The translations under genes were made by a program, and so were the position numbers. This document shows, piece by piece, positions 28,527 through 37,595 of a DNA stretch of 64,000 bases. The stretch comes from Flavobacterium psychrolimnae (GTDB lineage: Bacteria > Bacteroidota > Bacteroidia > Flavobacteriales > Flavobacteriaceae). How positions within the stretch are numbered: position 1 is the first letter of the stretch; each line of letters opens with the position of its first letter. The notes under the pieces were generated by a model. The model made no database searches. It was not told the DNA's origin and worked only from the letters and a program-made list of their open reading frames with translations. The stretch lies in assembly GCF_003312425.1 (NCBI RefSeq), contig NZ_QNUX01000001.1:186001-250000 (forward strand). Direction: 5' to 3'.

Positions 28527-30935
28527 TTAAATCTTTTTCTTCCTTTCGAAATAAATCCCGCCTGCTAAAAGTAACAACATTCCTATGGAGCTAATCAACG
28601 TTATGGTGCTTCCGGTTTTTACGACTTGTGGTTCAAACTTAAATTCTATCGTGTGTTTTCCTGCCGGGATTTGCAATCCTCTTAAAACATAATCCACTCT
28701 AATGTGATCTGATTTTTTACCATCGATATACGCATTCCAGCCTTTTCCATAATACATTTCGGAGAAAACGGCTAAACCTTCTTTTGCGTTTTCCGAAGTA
28801 TATTTTAAATAATTAGGTTTATAATTTTCTAAAGTTATAGTCGCTGAACTGTCTTTGGCGAAAGCAGTATTTTTAATTTCAAAATCTTTACTGTTTACAA
28901 CTGCCTCATTTTTAGAATCCAAACTATCCAACGCTTTCATCTCTTCGTCAGCAGAATTGACTAATCGTACTTGGCTTACAAACCAAGCATTTCCGTTGGC
29001 ATTTGGGTTTGAAGTTGGAAATTCTTTTCCTTCTTTATTGGTTTGAATCACATATTTTACGTCCAGCATATTAAGGATTTCCATATTGTTATTGGCAATT
29101 TGGTAATCAAATAATTGCTGCATTCTTCTTGGTTTTACGGCACTGTAGCCACCAATTGATTTATGAAAATAAGAAGCTCTAGCACTGGATAAATTCCCTG
29201 AAACCTCAAATACTCTATAATGGGAGGTGTCTTTTAGAATCTCAACATCAGAAGGTGACTCTTGAAAAGGCACCTCAACTTGACTTCCGCTAACAAAATC
29301 TTTACCTGAAACATAGTTTTTATCTACAAAAAACAAATCGGAAACCATCAATAATCCTACGATTATAATAGCCGTATTTTGGGCAAATCTGTCCTTGATT
29401 GCTAACCACAAAACTCCTGCAGTTACCAAGATAAAAAAAGCGGAGCGCAATAAATCAGCGCTATACAAACTCATCCTGTCTTGTTTTAATGCATTTACAA
29501 AATCCGGACCGTACGTTTCTTGAAAATAAGCATCATTTCCACCAGAAAAACTGAACAAACTTTTGCTAAAAAACAAGATTACAATGATTCCAAAACCCAA
29601 AATAGCTGTTTCATACAAGGCTTTCCATTGTAATTTTTTATCCAATTGAAAGAAAGACTGTAATCCCATAATAGCCAAAACTGGAAAACACAATTCAAGT
29701 ATAACTTGGATGGAAGATACCGCTCTGAATTTATTGTACATTGGAACATAATCGATAAAGAAGTCTGTCAATAAAGGGAAATTTTTCCCCCATGAAAGTA
29801 CTAATGCAACGACAGCTCCCGAAAGAAATACATATTTTATTTTGCGTTTATCGATGAATAAAGCCAAGATTCCCAAAAAGAAAACCACCACTCCTATATA
29901 CGCCGGAGCCGCAACTATTGGCTGATCGCCCCAGTAAGTTGGCATTCCTGAAACAAAATCAACAGCTTGGTCTTCCGGAACGCCCTGACCAATCATAAAT
30001 TCGAACATATTGCTATTCCTCCCTACAGCTTCATTATTAGAACCACCAAATAGTCGAGGTGCTATAAGATTGAAACTTTCGGTTATTCCATAGCTGTATT
30101 CCGTGATGTAATCATGCGTCAGCGCACTGCTGTTTGTATTTTTTGAACCATCAGGATTAAAACTCAATTCGCTTTTTCCACGTGTACTGAAATCTGCATA
30201 TTCCGCTGTGGCCAATAAATTAGTCGCATTTGCACCAAGAGCAAAAATTCCTGCTATGGCTAACGTCCCAAAAGAATACAACAGCGATTTATATTCCTTT
30301 TCTTTGATTTGCTGATAGATAAAATACCCAGAAAGAATCAATAGGAAAATTAATAAATAATATGTCATTTGGAAGTGATTCGCATTGATTTCCAGTGCTG
30401 TCGCAAAAAGTGTAATCAAACCTCCCAGAATATATTTTTTTTGAAAAACCAGAATAAATCCGGCAATAACAAGCGGCATATAAGCAATAGCATGCGCTTT
30501 AGCATTATGACCAACGCCGAGAATGATTATTAAATAAGTAGATAAACCAAAAGCCAATGCTCCAAAAAAGGCTTTCAAAGGGTCGACTTTTAAAACCAGC
30601 ATCAAACCATAAAACCCGAGAAAATACAAGAATAAATAATCTGCAGGACGCGGTAAAAATCGCAATGCATCATCTAAAGCGCCAATGTAATCGTGTGGGT
30701 ACTTTGCTCCTAATTGGTACGTTGGCATTCCACCAAAAGCTGAATTAGTCCAATAAGGTTCTATATGATCCGTGGCTCTAAAGTCATTTTGCTCTTTAGC
30801 CATTCCGGTATATTGCATAATATCCGATTGAAAAATTTGTTTTCCTTGTAATACAGGATAAAAATAAAGAACAGAAACGAATACAAAACCAAGTATGGCA
30901 AGGGCGTGCGGATAGAACTTATTTATTATTTTCAA
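28527..30935 (-). CDS. YfhO-family multi-membrane protein
   Basis: A large integral membrane protein (about 802 residues) with 12 or more helices in the first 550 residues, an extracytoplasmic C-terminal domain and a final helix (STITLISSIGMLLLLAGGIYF). The family is linked to lipid-linked glycan modification; Bacillus YfhO is needed for glycosylation of lipoteichoic acid. Characteristic blocks are TNSAFGGMPTYQLGAKYP, GVGHNAKAHAIAYMPLVIAG and EMYYGKGWNAYIDG. No ATG exists near the start. TTG at 30935 gives KIINKFYPHALAI as first residues and suits the family better than TTG at 30971, but either is possible. It is followed by the glycosyltransferase gene. Confidence 0.85.
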   Translation of the reverse strand: MKIINKFYPHALAILGFVFVSVLYFYPVLQGKQIFQSDIMQYTGMAKEQNDFRATDHIEPYWTNSAFGGMPTYQLGAKYPHDYIGALDDALRFLPRPADYLFLYFLGFYGLMLVLKVDPLKAFFGALAFGLSTYLIIILGVGHNAKAHAIAYMPLVIAGFILVFQKKYILGGLITLFATALEINANHFQMTYYLLIFLLILSGYFIYQQIKEKEYKSLLYSFGTLAIAGIFALGANATNLLATAEYADFSTRGKSELSFNPDGSKNTNSSALTHDYITEYSYGITESFNLIAPRLFGGSNNEAVGRNSNMFEFMIGQGVPEDQAVDFVSGMPTYWGDQPIVAAPAYIGVVVFFLGILALFIDKRKIKYVFLSGAVVALVLSWGKNFPLLTDFFIDYVPMYNKFRAVSSIQVILELCFPVLAIMGLQSFFQLDKKLQWKALYETAILGFGIIVILFFSKSLFSFSGGNDAYFQETYGPDFVNALKQDRMSLYSADLLRSAFFILVTAGVLWLAIKDRFAQNTAIIIVGLLMVSDLFFVDKNYVSGKDFVSGSQVEVPFQESPSDVEILKDTSHYRVFEVSGNLSSARASYFHKSIGGYSAVKPRRMQQLFDYQIANNNMEILNMLDVKYVIQTNKEGKEFPTSNPNANGNAWFVSQVRLVNSADEEMKALDSLDSKNEAVVNSKDFEIKNTAFAKDSSATITLENYKPNYLKYTSENAKEGLAVFSEMYYGKGWNAYIDGKKSDHIRVDYVLRGLQIPAGKHTIEFKFEPQVVKTGSTITLISSIGMLLLLAGGIYFERKKKI

Positions 30936-30983
30936 TTTAAAAAAGTTTGGATTAGAATAAAAAAACTGCAAATAACGACAAAT

Positions 30984-31265
30984 TTAATCTATTTCTTCGT
31001 AATCAACGTAATCTCCCACTTTTTTGGTTTCGCGTGGGTTTTTAGCATTTGCGGTATTGTATATTACTTCATCCTTACTTTGTGTTTTTTTCCAAGTATT
31101 GTCTTGCGCATATTGCTGTTGCTTCTGCATATTTTCACCTGCTTTTTCGACTACTTTTTTAACTATTAATGGCAAAAACAATTTCGCTAAAAATCTGAAA
31201 ATATAGTAGAAAGCGATCATATAAAATATTGCTTTTATAAAACCAATGAAAGAAGCTGTTTGCAT
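30984..31265 (-). CDS. DUF4834 family small membrane protein
   Basis: A 93-residue protein with an N-terminal hydrophobic region (FIKAIFYMIAFYYIFRFLAKLF), an amphipathic stretch with LPLIVKKVVEKAGENMQ, and a polar C-terminus ending GDYVDYEEID. This is the pattern of DUF4834 proteins, found almost only in Bacteroidota, often before a YfhO gene as here. The function is unknown. Its start faces the outer-membrane protein gene at 31390, 124 bp away. Confidence 0.8.
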   Translation of the reverse strand: MQTASFIGFIKAIFYMIAFYYIFRFLAKLFLPLIVKKVVEKAGENMQKQQQYAQDNTWKKTQSKDEVIYNTANAKNPRETKKVGDYVDYEEID

Positions 31266-31345
31266 ATAAGTGTAATTTTTTCCAAAATTAATAAATCAAC
31301 CGTTCAAAATTAAAATATCTCTCTTAAATAAATAATAAAATATAG

Positions 31346-31353
31346 TACATTTG
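31346..31353 (+). promoter_or_regulatory. -7 box TACATTTG for the gene at 31390
   Basis: Exact TAnnTTTG match, 36 bp before the ATG. Confidence 0.55.
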
Positions 31354-31389
31354 AAAAGCGTTATTACTTTTTAACTCAAAAAAAATAAT

Positions 31390-32325
31390 ATGTCCAAAAT
31401 CAAAATCTTACTTATCGCTGCAGTTTTAATGATTCCTGGTATTCATTATGGCCAACATACTGATCAAATAAATTCGAACAGACCTGGAGAAACGATGTCG
31501 GCTTTCGCAGTTGGAAAATCAGTAATCCAGATAGAAACAGGCGTTTATGGTATCAAACAAAATCATAGTTTGTTGAATTATGATGCCAATGGTTTTGGAA
31601 TTGACGCCACCTTACGATGGGGATTATTTATGGAGAAATTAGAATTGATTGCCGACATACAATACCAAAACGAGAAATACACCAACTTATTCAATAGTTC
31701 AAAAAGAGCAGACTTCAAGCAAACCGTTCTAGGAGCTAAATATTTGATTTACGATCCTTTTAAAAATTACGAAAAAAAAGTAAATATTTACAGCTGGAAA
31801 GCCAACAGAGCTTTTAATTGGCGCCAACTAGTTCCAGCAGTTTCTGTTTTTGCCGGAGCCAATTTCACCATGGCAGACAATCCGTATTCCTTTTCTGCGG
31901 AATCCAGTATCTCCCCAAAAATAATACTGATAACGCAAAACCATTTGGGTGACGGAAGATGGGTTTTTGTAACTAATATCATAGCTGATTATATAACCAC
32001 TGATTTTCCTAGTTATGGATATGTCTTAACATTAACCCGAGGATTTAATGATAAATGGTCCGGTTTCGTGGAAAATCAAGGCTTTAAAAGTGATTTTTAC
32101 AGCGATGCAATTGTTAGAGGAGGCGCCGCTTATTTATTGAATAAAGACATGCAAATTGACGCTTCGATTAGTACAAGTTTGAAAGACACACCTTCTGCTC
32201 TGTATGGCGGAATTGGATTTTCATGGCGTTACGATGCTAATTATAAAGAAGTACGCATAAATATAGACTCCGGTGATTCTGGAAAGAAAGCCGAGAAAAG
32301 AGCAAAAAAGACTAAAAAAGGATAA
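31390..32325 (+). CDS. Outer-membrane barrel protein (MetA-pathway transporter-like)
   Basis: A 311-residue exported protein with a signal peptide (cleavage near IHYGQ, residue 22). It begins with TDQINSNRPGETMSAFAVGK, the opening of a barrel family often labelled as a transporter or meta-pathway of phenol degradation protein. The remainder is regular amphipathic strands (FGIDATLRWGLFMEKLELIA). A charged lysine-rich tail (SGKKAEKRAKKTKKG) follows the last strand, unusual for a barrel, which normally ends in an aromatic residue. Substrate unknown. The GNAT-like gene follows after 21 bp, so the two are likely co-transcribed. Confidence 0.75.
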   Translation: MSKIKILLIAAVLMIPGIHYGQHTDQINSNRPGETMSAFAVGKSVIQIETGVYGIKQNHSLLNYDANGFGIDATLRWGLFMEKLELIADIQYQNEKYTNLFNSSKRADFKQTVLGAKYLIYDPFKNYEKKVNIYSWKANRAFNWRQLVPAVSVFAGANFTMADNPYSFSAESSISPKIILITQNHLGDGRWVFVTNIIADYITTDFPSYGYVLTLTRGFNDKWSGFVENQGFKSDFYSDAIVRGGAAYLLNKDMQIDASISTSLKDTPSALYGGIGFSWRYDANYKEVRINIDSGDSGKKAEKRAKKTKKG

Positions 32326-32346
32326 ACATAGAATTTCAAAAAAAGA

Positions 32347-33465
32347 ATGATTACAATACAAGAAGCAAAAACAAAAAGTGAATTAACTGAATTTGTCAAA
32401 TTCCCTTTTTCACTATACAAAAACAATAAAAACTGGGTTCCGCCACTAATTGGAGAAGAAGTTGAAGGATTTGATAAAACTAAAAATCCCGCTTTCGAAA
32501 CTGCTGAAGCGTATTTTTACGTAGCTAAAAGAAATAACGAAATAGTAGGAAGAATTGCTGCAATAATCAACTGGAGTGAAGTAAAAGACCAACAAAAAAT
32601 GAAAGTTCGTTTTGGCTGGTTTGATGTTGTAGATGATATTGAAGTGACAAAAGCACTTTTAGAAAAAGTTTATGAATTAGGTCGAAAAAATAATTTAGAA
32701 TATGTTGAAGGTCCAATGGGATTTTCAAACTTGGATAAAGTTGGTGTGCTTACCGAAGGTTTTGATGAGATGGGAACGATGATTACGTGGTACAATAATC
32801 CGTATTATGCAACTCATTTTGAACAATTGGGTTATGTTAAAGAAAAAGAATATATTGAAAGTAAATTTCCTTTTTCAAACGTAAAACCAGAATTTTTTGA
32901 AAAGGCAAATGATTTGGTAAAAAGAAGGTATCAATTAAGCCCGCTTAATTTTAAAACCACCAAAGAAGTAATGCCACATGTAGATAAAATGTTTGATTTA
33001 TTCAATAAGTCTTATGCTTCCTTATCTTCGTTTGTAGCTATTTCAGACACGCAAAAAGAATATTTCAAGAAGAAATACATCAGTTTCATAAATCCTGAGT
33101 TTATCAAATTTGTGGAAGACAAAGACCATAATATAGTTGCTTTCAGCATTGTAATGCCTTCCTTTTCAGAGGCGATACAAAAGGCAAAAGGAAAATTATT
33201 CCCGTTTGGATTCCTTCATTTGCTGAGAGCTAAAAAACAAAGTAAGGACGTGATTTTTTACCTTATTGGTGTATTGCCAGAATACCAAAATAAAGCTGTT
33301 ACAGCCATTATATTTAAAGAATATTACGAAACTTTCAGAGAAAAAGGAATTATAAATTGTTTCAGAACTCCTGAATTAGCTGATAATGCAGCAAGCATCA
33401 ATTTATGGAAACATTTTGATCCACAAATTCACAAACGACGATGTACTTATAGAAAAGAATTGTAA
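32347..33465 (+). CDS. GNAT-like acyltransferase, possible ceramide synthase
   Basis: A 372-residue soluble protein with two GNAT-like halves. The opening FVKFPFSLYKNNKNWVPPL is characteristic of a large Bacteroidota family often misnamed GTP cyclohydrolase or N-acetyltransferase. VAKRNNEIVGRIAAIINW and a late GVLPEYQNKAVTAIIFKEYY supply the acetyltransferase-like core strands and the acyl-CoA-binding loop. Bacterial ceramide synthases, which N-acylate sphingoid bases, are GNAT-like proteins encoded near serine palmitoyltransferase. Here such an enzyme lies at 34150-35412, transcribed convergently. That substrate assignment is inference from neighbourhood and fold, not from a recognised active-site motif. 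Confidence 0.7.
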   Translation: MITIQEAKTKSELTEFVKFPFSLYKNNKNWVPPLIGEEVEGFDKTKNPAFETAEAYFYVAKRNNEIVGRIAAIINWSEVKDQQKMKVRFGWFDVVDDIEVTKALLEKVYELGRKNNLEYVEGPMGFSNLDKVGVLTEGFDEMGTMITWYNNPYYATHFEQLGYVKEKEYIESKFPFSNVKPEFFEKANDLVKRRYQLSPLNFKTTKEVMPHVDKMFDLFNKSYASLSSFVAISDTQKEYFKKKYISFINPEFIKFVEDKDHNIVAFSIVMPSFSEAIQKAKGKLFPFGFLHLLRAKKQSKDVIFYLIGVLPEYQNKAVTAIIFKEYYETFREKGIINCFRTPELADNAASINLWKHFDPQIHKRRCTYRKEL

Positions 33466-33472
33466 AGAAATT

Positions 33473-33544
33473 ACATTTTATAAAAAAACTAAAAAATCCA
33501 TCAACGTTGTGCTGATGGATTTTCTTAGTTTTTTTATAAAATGT
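33473..33544. terminator. Very long bidirectional terminator hairpin
   Basis: About 31 bp of nearly perfect stem, one bulge, closes a short loop (CGTTGTGC region). Left arm 33473-33503, right arm 33513-33544. It separates two convergent genes. Its inner stem AAAATCCATCA/TGATGGATTTT is repeated in the terminator at 34097. Confidence 0.85.
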
Positions 33545-33555
33545 TTTTAATACAA

Positions 33556-34034
33556 TCACATTTTACAATCTACTTTTGACAAAACTACATTTCCATCAAA
33601 TTTTAATTGTTTTTTATCTTTAAAAGTCACTTTGCCTTTATTATCATCAACAACATCGCCATAACCTTCAACATACGTATTTCCTTTTTTCAAGAAAGCA
33701 ACTTGACGAACGGATGAAACGCCCTCAGACATAAAAGTGTAATCTGCAATAAGCGTATCACCTTTCAGTTCCCCAACAAGTGTTCCTTGATTTTTATCTT
33801 TCTCATAGAATTTATAACTCAATTTCCCAATGTTACTTCGTTCCCTTTGATAGTCAAATTCATCAAAATAGTATCTTTTTTAATACTACCGCTGTAACAT
33901 TCATCGGAAACCTGTTCTTCAACAACTATTTTTTCCAATGCATCTGGTATTGTTTCCACTTGTTTCTCTTCTTCTTTTTTACACGAAACCAGAACACTCA
34001 TTAACACTAGACCTGATACAATTATCTTTTTCAT
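33556..34034 (-). pseudogene. Lipoprotein gene split by a one-base frameshift
   Basis: The first frame (34034 to 33819) encodes a lipoprotein with lipobox VLVSC (C18) and ends at TGA immediately after EVTLGN. The second frame (33822 to 33556) has only a TTG start and continues the same protein as LSYKFYEKDKNQGTL, GDTLIADYTFMSEG and FLKKGNTYVEGYGD. Inserting one T into the short T-run at 33821-33825 joins them into one 159-residue protein with an exact codon count. It resembles small flavobacterial lipoproteins that are read as a single frame. A true mutation or a sequencing error can explain it; programmed frameshifting seems unlikely without a slippery site. It lies 115 bp upstream of the stop of the aminotransferase gene. 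Confidence 0.75.
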
Positions 34035-34095
34035 AATTTTTTGTTTTACTATTGATTTAATAAATATACTGTTTTATTATTTGGATTGAATCCAA

Positions 34096-34128
34096 AAAAA
34101 ATCCATCAACAAAAGCTGATGGATTTTC
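34096..34128 (-). terminator. Terminator of the aminotransferase gene
   Basis: AAAAATCCATCA and TGATGGATTTT form an 11-bp stem with an 8-nt loop, with a U-tract on the minus strand. A separate small palindrome, TTGGATT-G-AATCCAA, sits at 34081-34095. Confidence 0.8.
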
Positions 34129-34149
34129 GATATTAAATTAAGCAGAAAA

Positions 34150-35412
34150 CTATGCGTCTAAATCAACCGTAGTTCTGCTTGCGATTTCTTTGTACGTTCC
34201 ATTTTCAAGTTTCTCACGAATTGCTTCAAAAGCAGTTAATGTTTCATTAACATCTGATAAAGTATGAGACGTTGTAGGAATCATTCTCAACAAGATAATT
34301 CCTTTTGGAATTACAGGATAAATTACGATCGATAAGAAAATACCGTAATTTTCTCTTAAATCATTTACCATAATCATTGCTTCTGGTACACTTCCTTCAA
34401 GGTAAACTGGAGTTACGCAAGTATTTGTATCTCCAATATTGAAATTACGTTCTCTCAATCCGTTTTGCAACGCATTTACATTTTCCCATAATTTATCTTT
34501 TAATTCTGGGTGATTACGCAACAATTCTAATCGTTTCAAAGATCCAATTGTTTGAATCATTGGCAATGCTTTTGCAAACATTTGAGAACGTAAATTGTAT
34601 TTCAAATAATCAATAATGTCTTTATCAGCTGCTATAAATGCACCAATGTTAGCCATAGATTTTGCAAAAGTAGAGAAATAAACATCAATTCCATCTTGAC
34701 AACCTTGCTCCTCACCTGCTCCGGCACCGGTTTTTCCTAGGGTTCCAAAACCATGCGCATCATCAACCAACAAACGGAAATTAAATTTTTCCTTCATGGC
34801 AACAATTTCCTTCAATTTTCCTTGTTGTCCACGCATTCCAAAAACACCTTCTGTAATAAAAAGAATTCCTCCTCCAGTTACTTCAGCTAATTTTGTAGCA
34901 CGTTCCAAGTTTTTTTCCATACTGGCAAGATCATTATGACGGTATGTAAAACGTTTCCCCATGTGCAAACGAACACCATCAATAATACAAGCATGAGCAT
35001 CTACATCATATACAATTACATCATTTTTAGTAACCAAAGCGTCAATTGTTGACATAATTCCTTGGTATCCAAAATTCAATAAATATGCCGACTCTTTCAT
35101 TACAAAAGCAGCCAATTCATTCTCTAATTGCTCATGATATTTAGTGTGACCACTCATCATACGCGCTCCCATTGGGTAAGCTGCACCGTATTGTGCTGCT
35201 GCTTCCGTATCTGCCTTACGCACTTCCGGGTGATTAGCAAGACCTAAATAGTCATTCAAACTCCAATTCAAAATATCTTTTCCACCAAACTGCATTCTTG
35301 GACCCAACTCACCTTCCAATTTAGGAAAAACAAAATAACCTTCAGCTTGTGAAGCCCATTTTCCTAATGGTCCTTTATTGTTTTGAATCCTTTCGAATAA
35401 ATCTTTTACCAT
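34150..35412 (-). CDS. Serine palmitoyltransferase-type alpha-oxoamine synthase
   Basis: A 420-residue PLP enzyme that joins an amino acid to a long acyl-CoA with loss of CO2. Landmarks are LNWSLNDYLGLANHPEVRKA, DAHACIIDGVRLH, LVDDAHGFGTLG (D217/D218, H220) and the Schiff-base lysine K251 in STFAKSMANIG. Bacteroidota use this family for serine palmitoyltransferase (sphingolipids) and cysteate acyltransferase (sulfonolipids). The sequence alone does not let me pick between the two. The nearby GNAT-like gene would fit the following N-acylation. It is closed by its own terminator, and the 287 bp upstream hold no gene. Confidence 0.88.
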   Translation of the reverse strand: MVKDLFERIQNNKGPLGKWASQAEGYFVFPKLEGELGPRMQFGGKDILNWSLNDYLGLANHPEVRKADTEAAAQYGAAYPMGARMMSGHTKYHEQLENELAAFVMKESAYLLNFGYQGIMSTIDALVTKNDVIVYDVDAHACIIDGVRLHMGKRFTYRHNDLASMEKNLERATKLAEVTGGGILFITEGVFGMRGQQGKLKEIVAMKEKFNFRLLVDDAHGFGTLGKTGAGAGEEQGCQDGIDVYFSTFAKSMANIGAFIAADKDIIDYLKYNLRSQMFAKALPMIQTIGSLKRLELLRNHPELKDKLWENVNALQNGLRERNFNIGDTNTCVTPVYLEGSVPEAMIMVNDLRENYGIFLSIVIYPVIPKGIILLRMIPTTSHTLSDVNETLTAFEAIREKLENGTYKEIASRTTVDLDA

Positions 35413-35673
35413 AATATATCAAGTAATAATTTTAATTTTAAGAAGTTGCAAAAATAATTATTTAAATTTTATAATGGACTTGAAAGCAAATTTATTTTTC
35501 AGGCTTTATGTTATTGTCTCTCTGGAACTAATTTATGCTACATAATATATGATTATTGAGACTCTGAAATAGTGCGTGATTTCTTTACATGACAATACAA
35601 AATGAACTAATGATACTTAAAAAGGATTATACTAAAGCGGAAGCTTCGAGTCGTTTTCAATGATAAACATTGT

Positions 35674-35681
35674 ATATTTGA
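35674..35681 (+). promoter_or_regulatory. -7 box TATATTTG for the DUF2157 gene
   Basis: Exact TAnnTTTG match, 18 bp before the ATG at 35700. Confidence 0.6.
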
Positions 35682-35699
35682 TTCATAGAAACATAGTTT

Positions 35700-36983
35700 A
35701 TGTCTGACAAAATAACAAATGAACTGGAAGAACTACTTCAAGCGAATGTAGTGACTACAGAAACCGCCGAAAAAATACGCGAATATTTCCACCAAAAAAA
35801 AGAAGAAAATCACAACAGACTCTCTTCTATTTTTGGAATTTTGGGAGCTATACTTGTTGGACTTGGAATTATTCTTGTTTTCGCTCACAATTGGGACAAT
35901 CTTTCCCGATTAATTAAAATAATCCTGTCGTTCCTTCCGCTTCTTATAGGTCAATTATTATGTGGTTATTCTATTTTAAAAAAATCTGAAAGCACTGTTT
36001 GGAAAGAAACTTCGTCCGTTTTTTTATTCTTTGCCATTGGCGCAAGCATTTCATTAGTCGCTCAGGTTTATAATATTCCGGGAGATATTAATTCCTTTAT
36101 TATTTCTTGGATGCTATTGAGTTTACCGCTGGTTTATCTGCTTCAATCCTCTATAGTTTCACTTTTATATATTGCAGGAATTACGTATTATGGCTGTAAT
36201 GCTAATTACTTTACCTATCCAAGTACTCATTCTTTTTTGTATTGGTTACTGCTTTTAGGAATAGCTCCGCATTATTATCAGCTGATAAAAACCAAAGCTT
36301 TAAGCAATTTTACACTGTTTCACAACTGGTTTATTGCTGTATCAATTGTAATTTGCCTCGGCACGATTGCCCATAAAAATGGACATTTAATGCATTTTAG
36401 CTACATGAGTTTGTTCACGATTTTTTATTTTATTGGTAAAACGCAATTTTTTGACCAGCAGAAATTAAAAAACAACAGCTTTTTGATTATTGGAAAACTA
36501 GGAATACTTTATCTGTTATTGCTGTATAGTTTTAAATGGTTTTGGGATAAATCTTTTTACAAAACGGATTCAATTTCAGAAACATTGCTTTCGATAGAAT
36601 TCATAACTGCCTTTGTACTTACATTAATCGCTGCTTTTTTCTTTTACAAGAAGAACAACCAAACAAATTTTAAGGAAATTTATCTTTTAGAACTTGTATT
36701 CTTGATGAACATATTTCCTCTTATTAGTGGCTATGAGTTTTCAATAGTCGCCAATGCAATCGTATTATTCATTGGCATCTTCGACGTCAAACGAGGTATT
36801 AAATTAAATCATCTGGGAATATTGAATTTTGGATTACTCCTTATTACTATTCTTATTACGTGTCGTTTTTTCGATACGGATTTAAGTTTCGTCATTCGAG
36901 GGATTCTATTTATAACGATTGGTTTAGGATTCTTCTTAGCTAATTATTTCATCCTTAAAAAAAGAAATAGAAATGAAAAATAA
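35700..36983 (+). CDS. DUF2157 multi-pass membrane protein
   Basis: A 427-residue integral membrane protein. A short soluble head (residues 1-40) of DUF2157 type (LEELLQANVVTTETAEKI) precedes about 12 hydrophobic helices. VFAHNWDNLSRLIKIILSFL is the conserved DUF2157 signature that leads into the first helices. The function is unknown. It overlaps the next gene by 11 bp, and the pair DUF2157 plus GDYXXLXY occurs together in many bacteria, sometimes as one protein, so the two products probably form a complex in the inner membrane. Confidence 0.85.
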   Translation: MSDKITNELEELLQANVVTTETAEKIREYFHQKKEENHNRLSSIFGILGAILVGLGIILVFAHNWDNLSRLIKIILSFLPLLIGQLLCGYSILKKSESTVWKETSSVFLFFAIGASISLVAQVYNIPGDINSFIISWMLLSLPLVYLLQSSIVSLLYIAGITYYGCNANYFTYPSTHSFLYWLLLLGIAPHYYQLIKTKALSNFTLFHNWFIAVSIVICLGTIAHKNGHLMHFSYMSLFTIFYFIGKTQFFDQQKLKNNSFLIIGKLGILYLLLLYSFKWFWDKSFYKTDSISETLLSIEFITAFVLTLIAAFFFYKKNNQTNFKEIYLLELVFLMNIFPLISGYEFSIVANAIVLFIGIFDVKRGIKLNHLGILNFGLLLITILITCRFFDTDLSFVIRGILFITIGLGFFLANYFILKKRNRNEK

Positions 36984-37533
36984 GAAAATCACAATCCTAA
37001 TTTTCATATTGGTTGTTATCGCTCAATTTTACGTTCCATTGCAAATGATATTCCATCAGGAAGATATCATGAAAACTGGAACCGAATTCAAATTCCAGAC
37101 GGCTCCAATAGATCCTTACGATCCGTTTAGAGGGAAATACATTACTTTATTTTTTAAAGAAAGAGAAATCACGGTGCAAAACAATATTAAATGGCGGAAT
37201 GGTGAAACGGTTTTTGCAACACTCAATACTGACAAAAATGGGTTCGCCAAAGTCAGTTCTATTTCTAAAATTAGACCAAAAAATAACGAATCGTATATTA
37301 AAACGAAAATTAGTTTAGGATATCCAAACTCCAAAATAATAATTGACTTTCCTTTCAATCGGTATTATATGAATGAAGATATTGCGCAAAAAGCCGAGAA
37401 AATCTATCAGGAATTCTCTATCAAAAAGAAAAACGAAACGTATGCTTTAGTGGCTGTAAAAAATGGAGAAGCAGTACTGAAAGATGTTCGTATAAATGAA
37501 ATTTCCATTAAAGATTTAGCATCCAAAAAATAA
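36973..37533 (+). CDS. GDYXXLXY-type membrane-anchored protein
   Basis: A 186-residue protein with one N-terminal membrane segment (KKITILIFILVVIAQFYVPL) and an extracytoplasmic domain. The conserved core DPYDPFRGKYITLFF corresponds to the GDYXXLXY motif, with G shifted to RGKYITL. It overlaps the DUF2157 gene by 11 bp, which indicates translational coupling. Function unknown. The two-gene partnership is the main clue. Confidence 0.8.
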   Translation: MKNKKITILIFILVVIAQFYVPLQMIFHQEDIMKTGTEFKFQTAPIDPYDPFRGKYITLFFKEREITVQNNIKWRNGETVFATLNTDKNGFAKVSSISKIRPKNNESYIKTKISLGYPNSKIIIDFPFNRYYMNEDIAQKAEKIYQEFSIKKKNETYALVAVKNGEAVLKDVRINEISIKDLASKK

Positions 37534-37595
37534 AAAAATACAATTCAAAAGAATAATCTGTACCTTTCAAGTACGAAAATTAATAACATTACAAA

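Noticed and set aside
30906..31169. Plus-strand frame over the DUF4834 gene
   Set aside because: Antisense shadow with Phe/Leu/Ile/Cys-rich composition from reading a Lys-rich coding strand backwards.
33556..33822. Independent 88-residue gene
   Set aside because: It has only a TTG start overlapping the stop of the lipoprotein frame and continues that protein's fold; treated as one broken gene.
34081..34095. TTGGATT-G-AATCCAA palindrome as an operator
   Set aside because: It lies at the 3' side of two genes and next to a terminator, with no promoter near; possible chance or part of the hairpin region.
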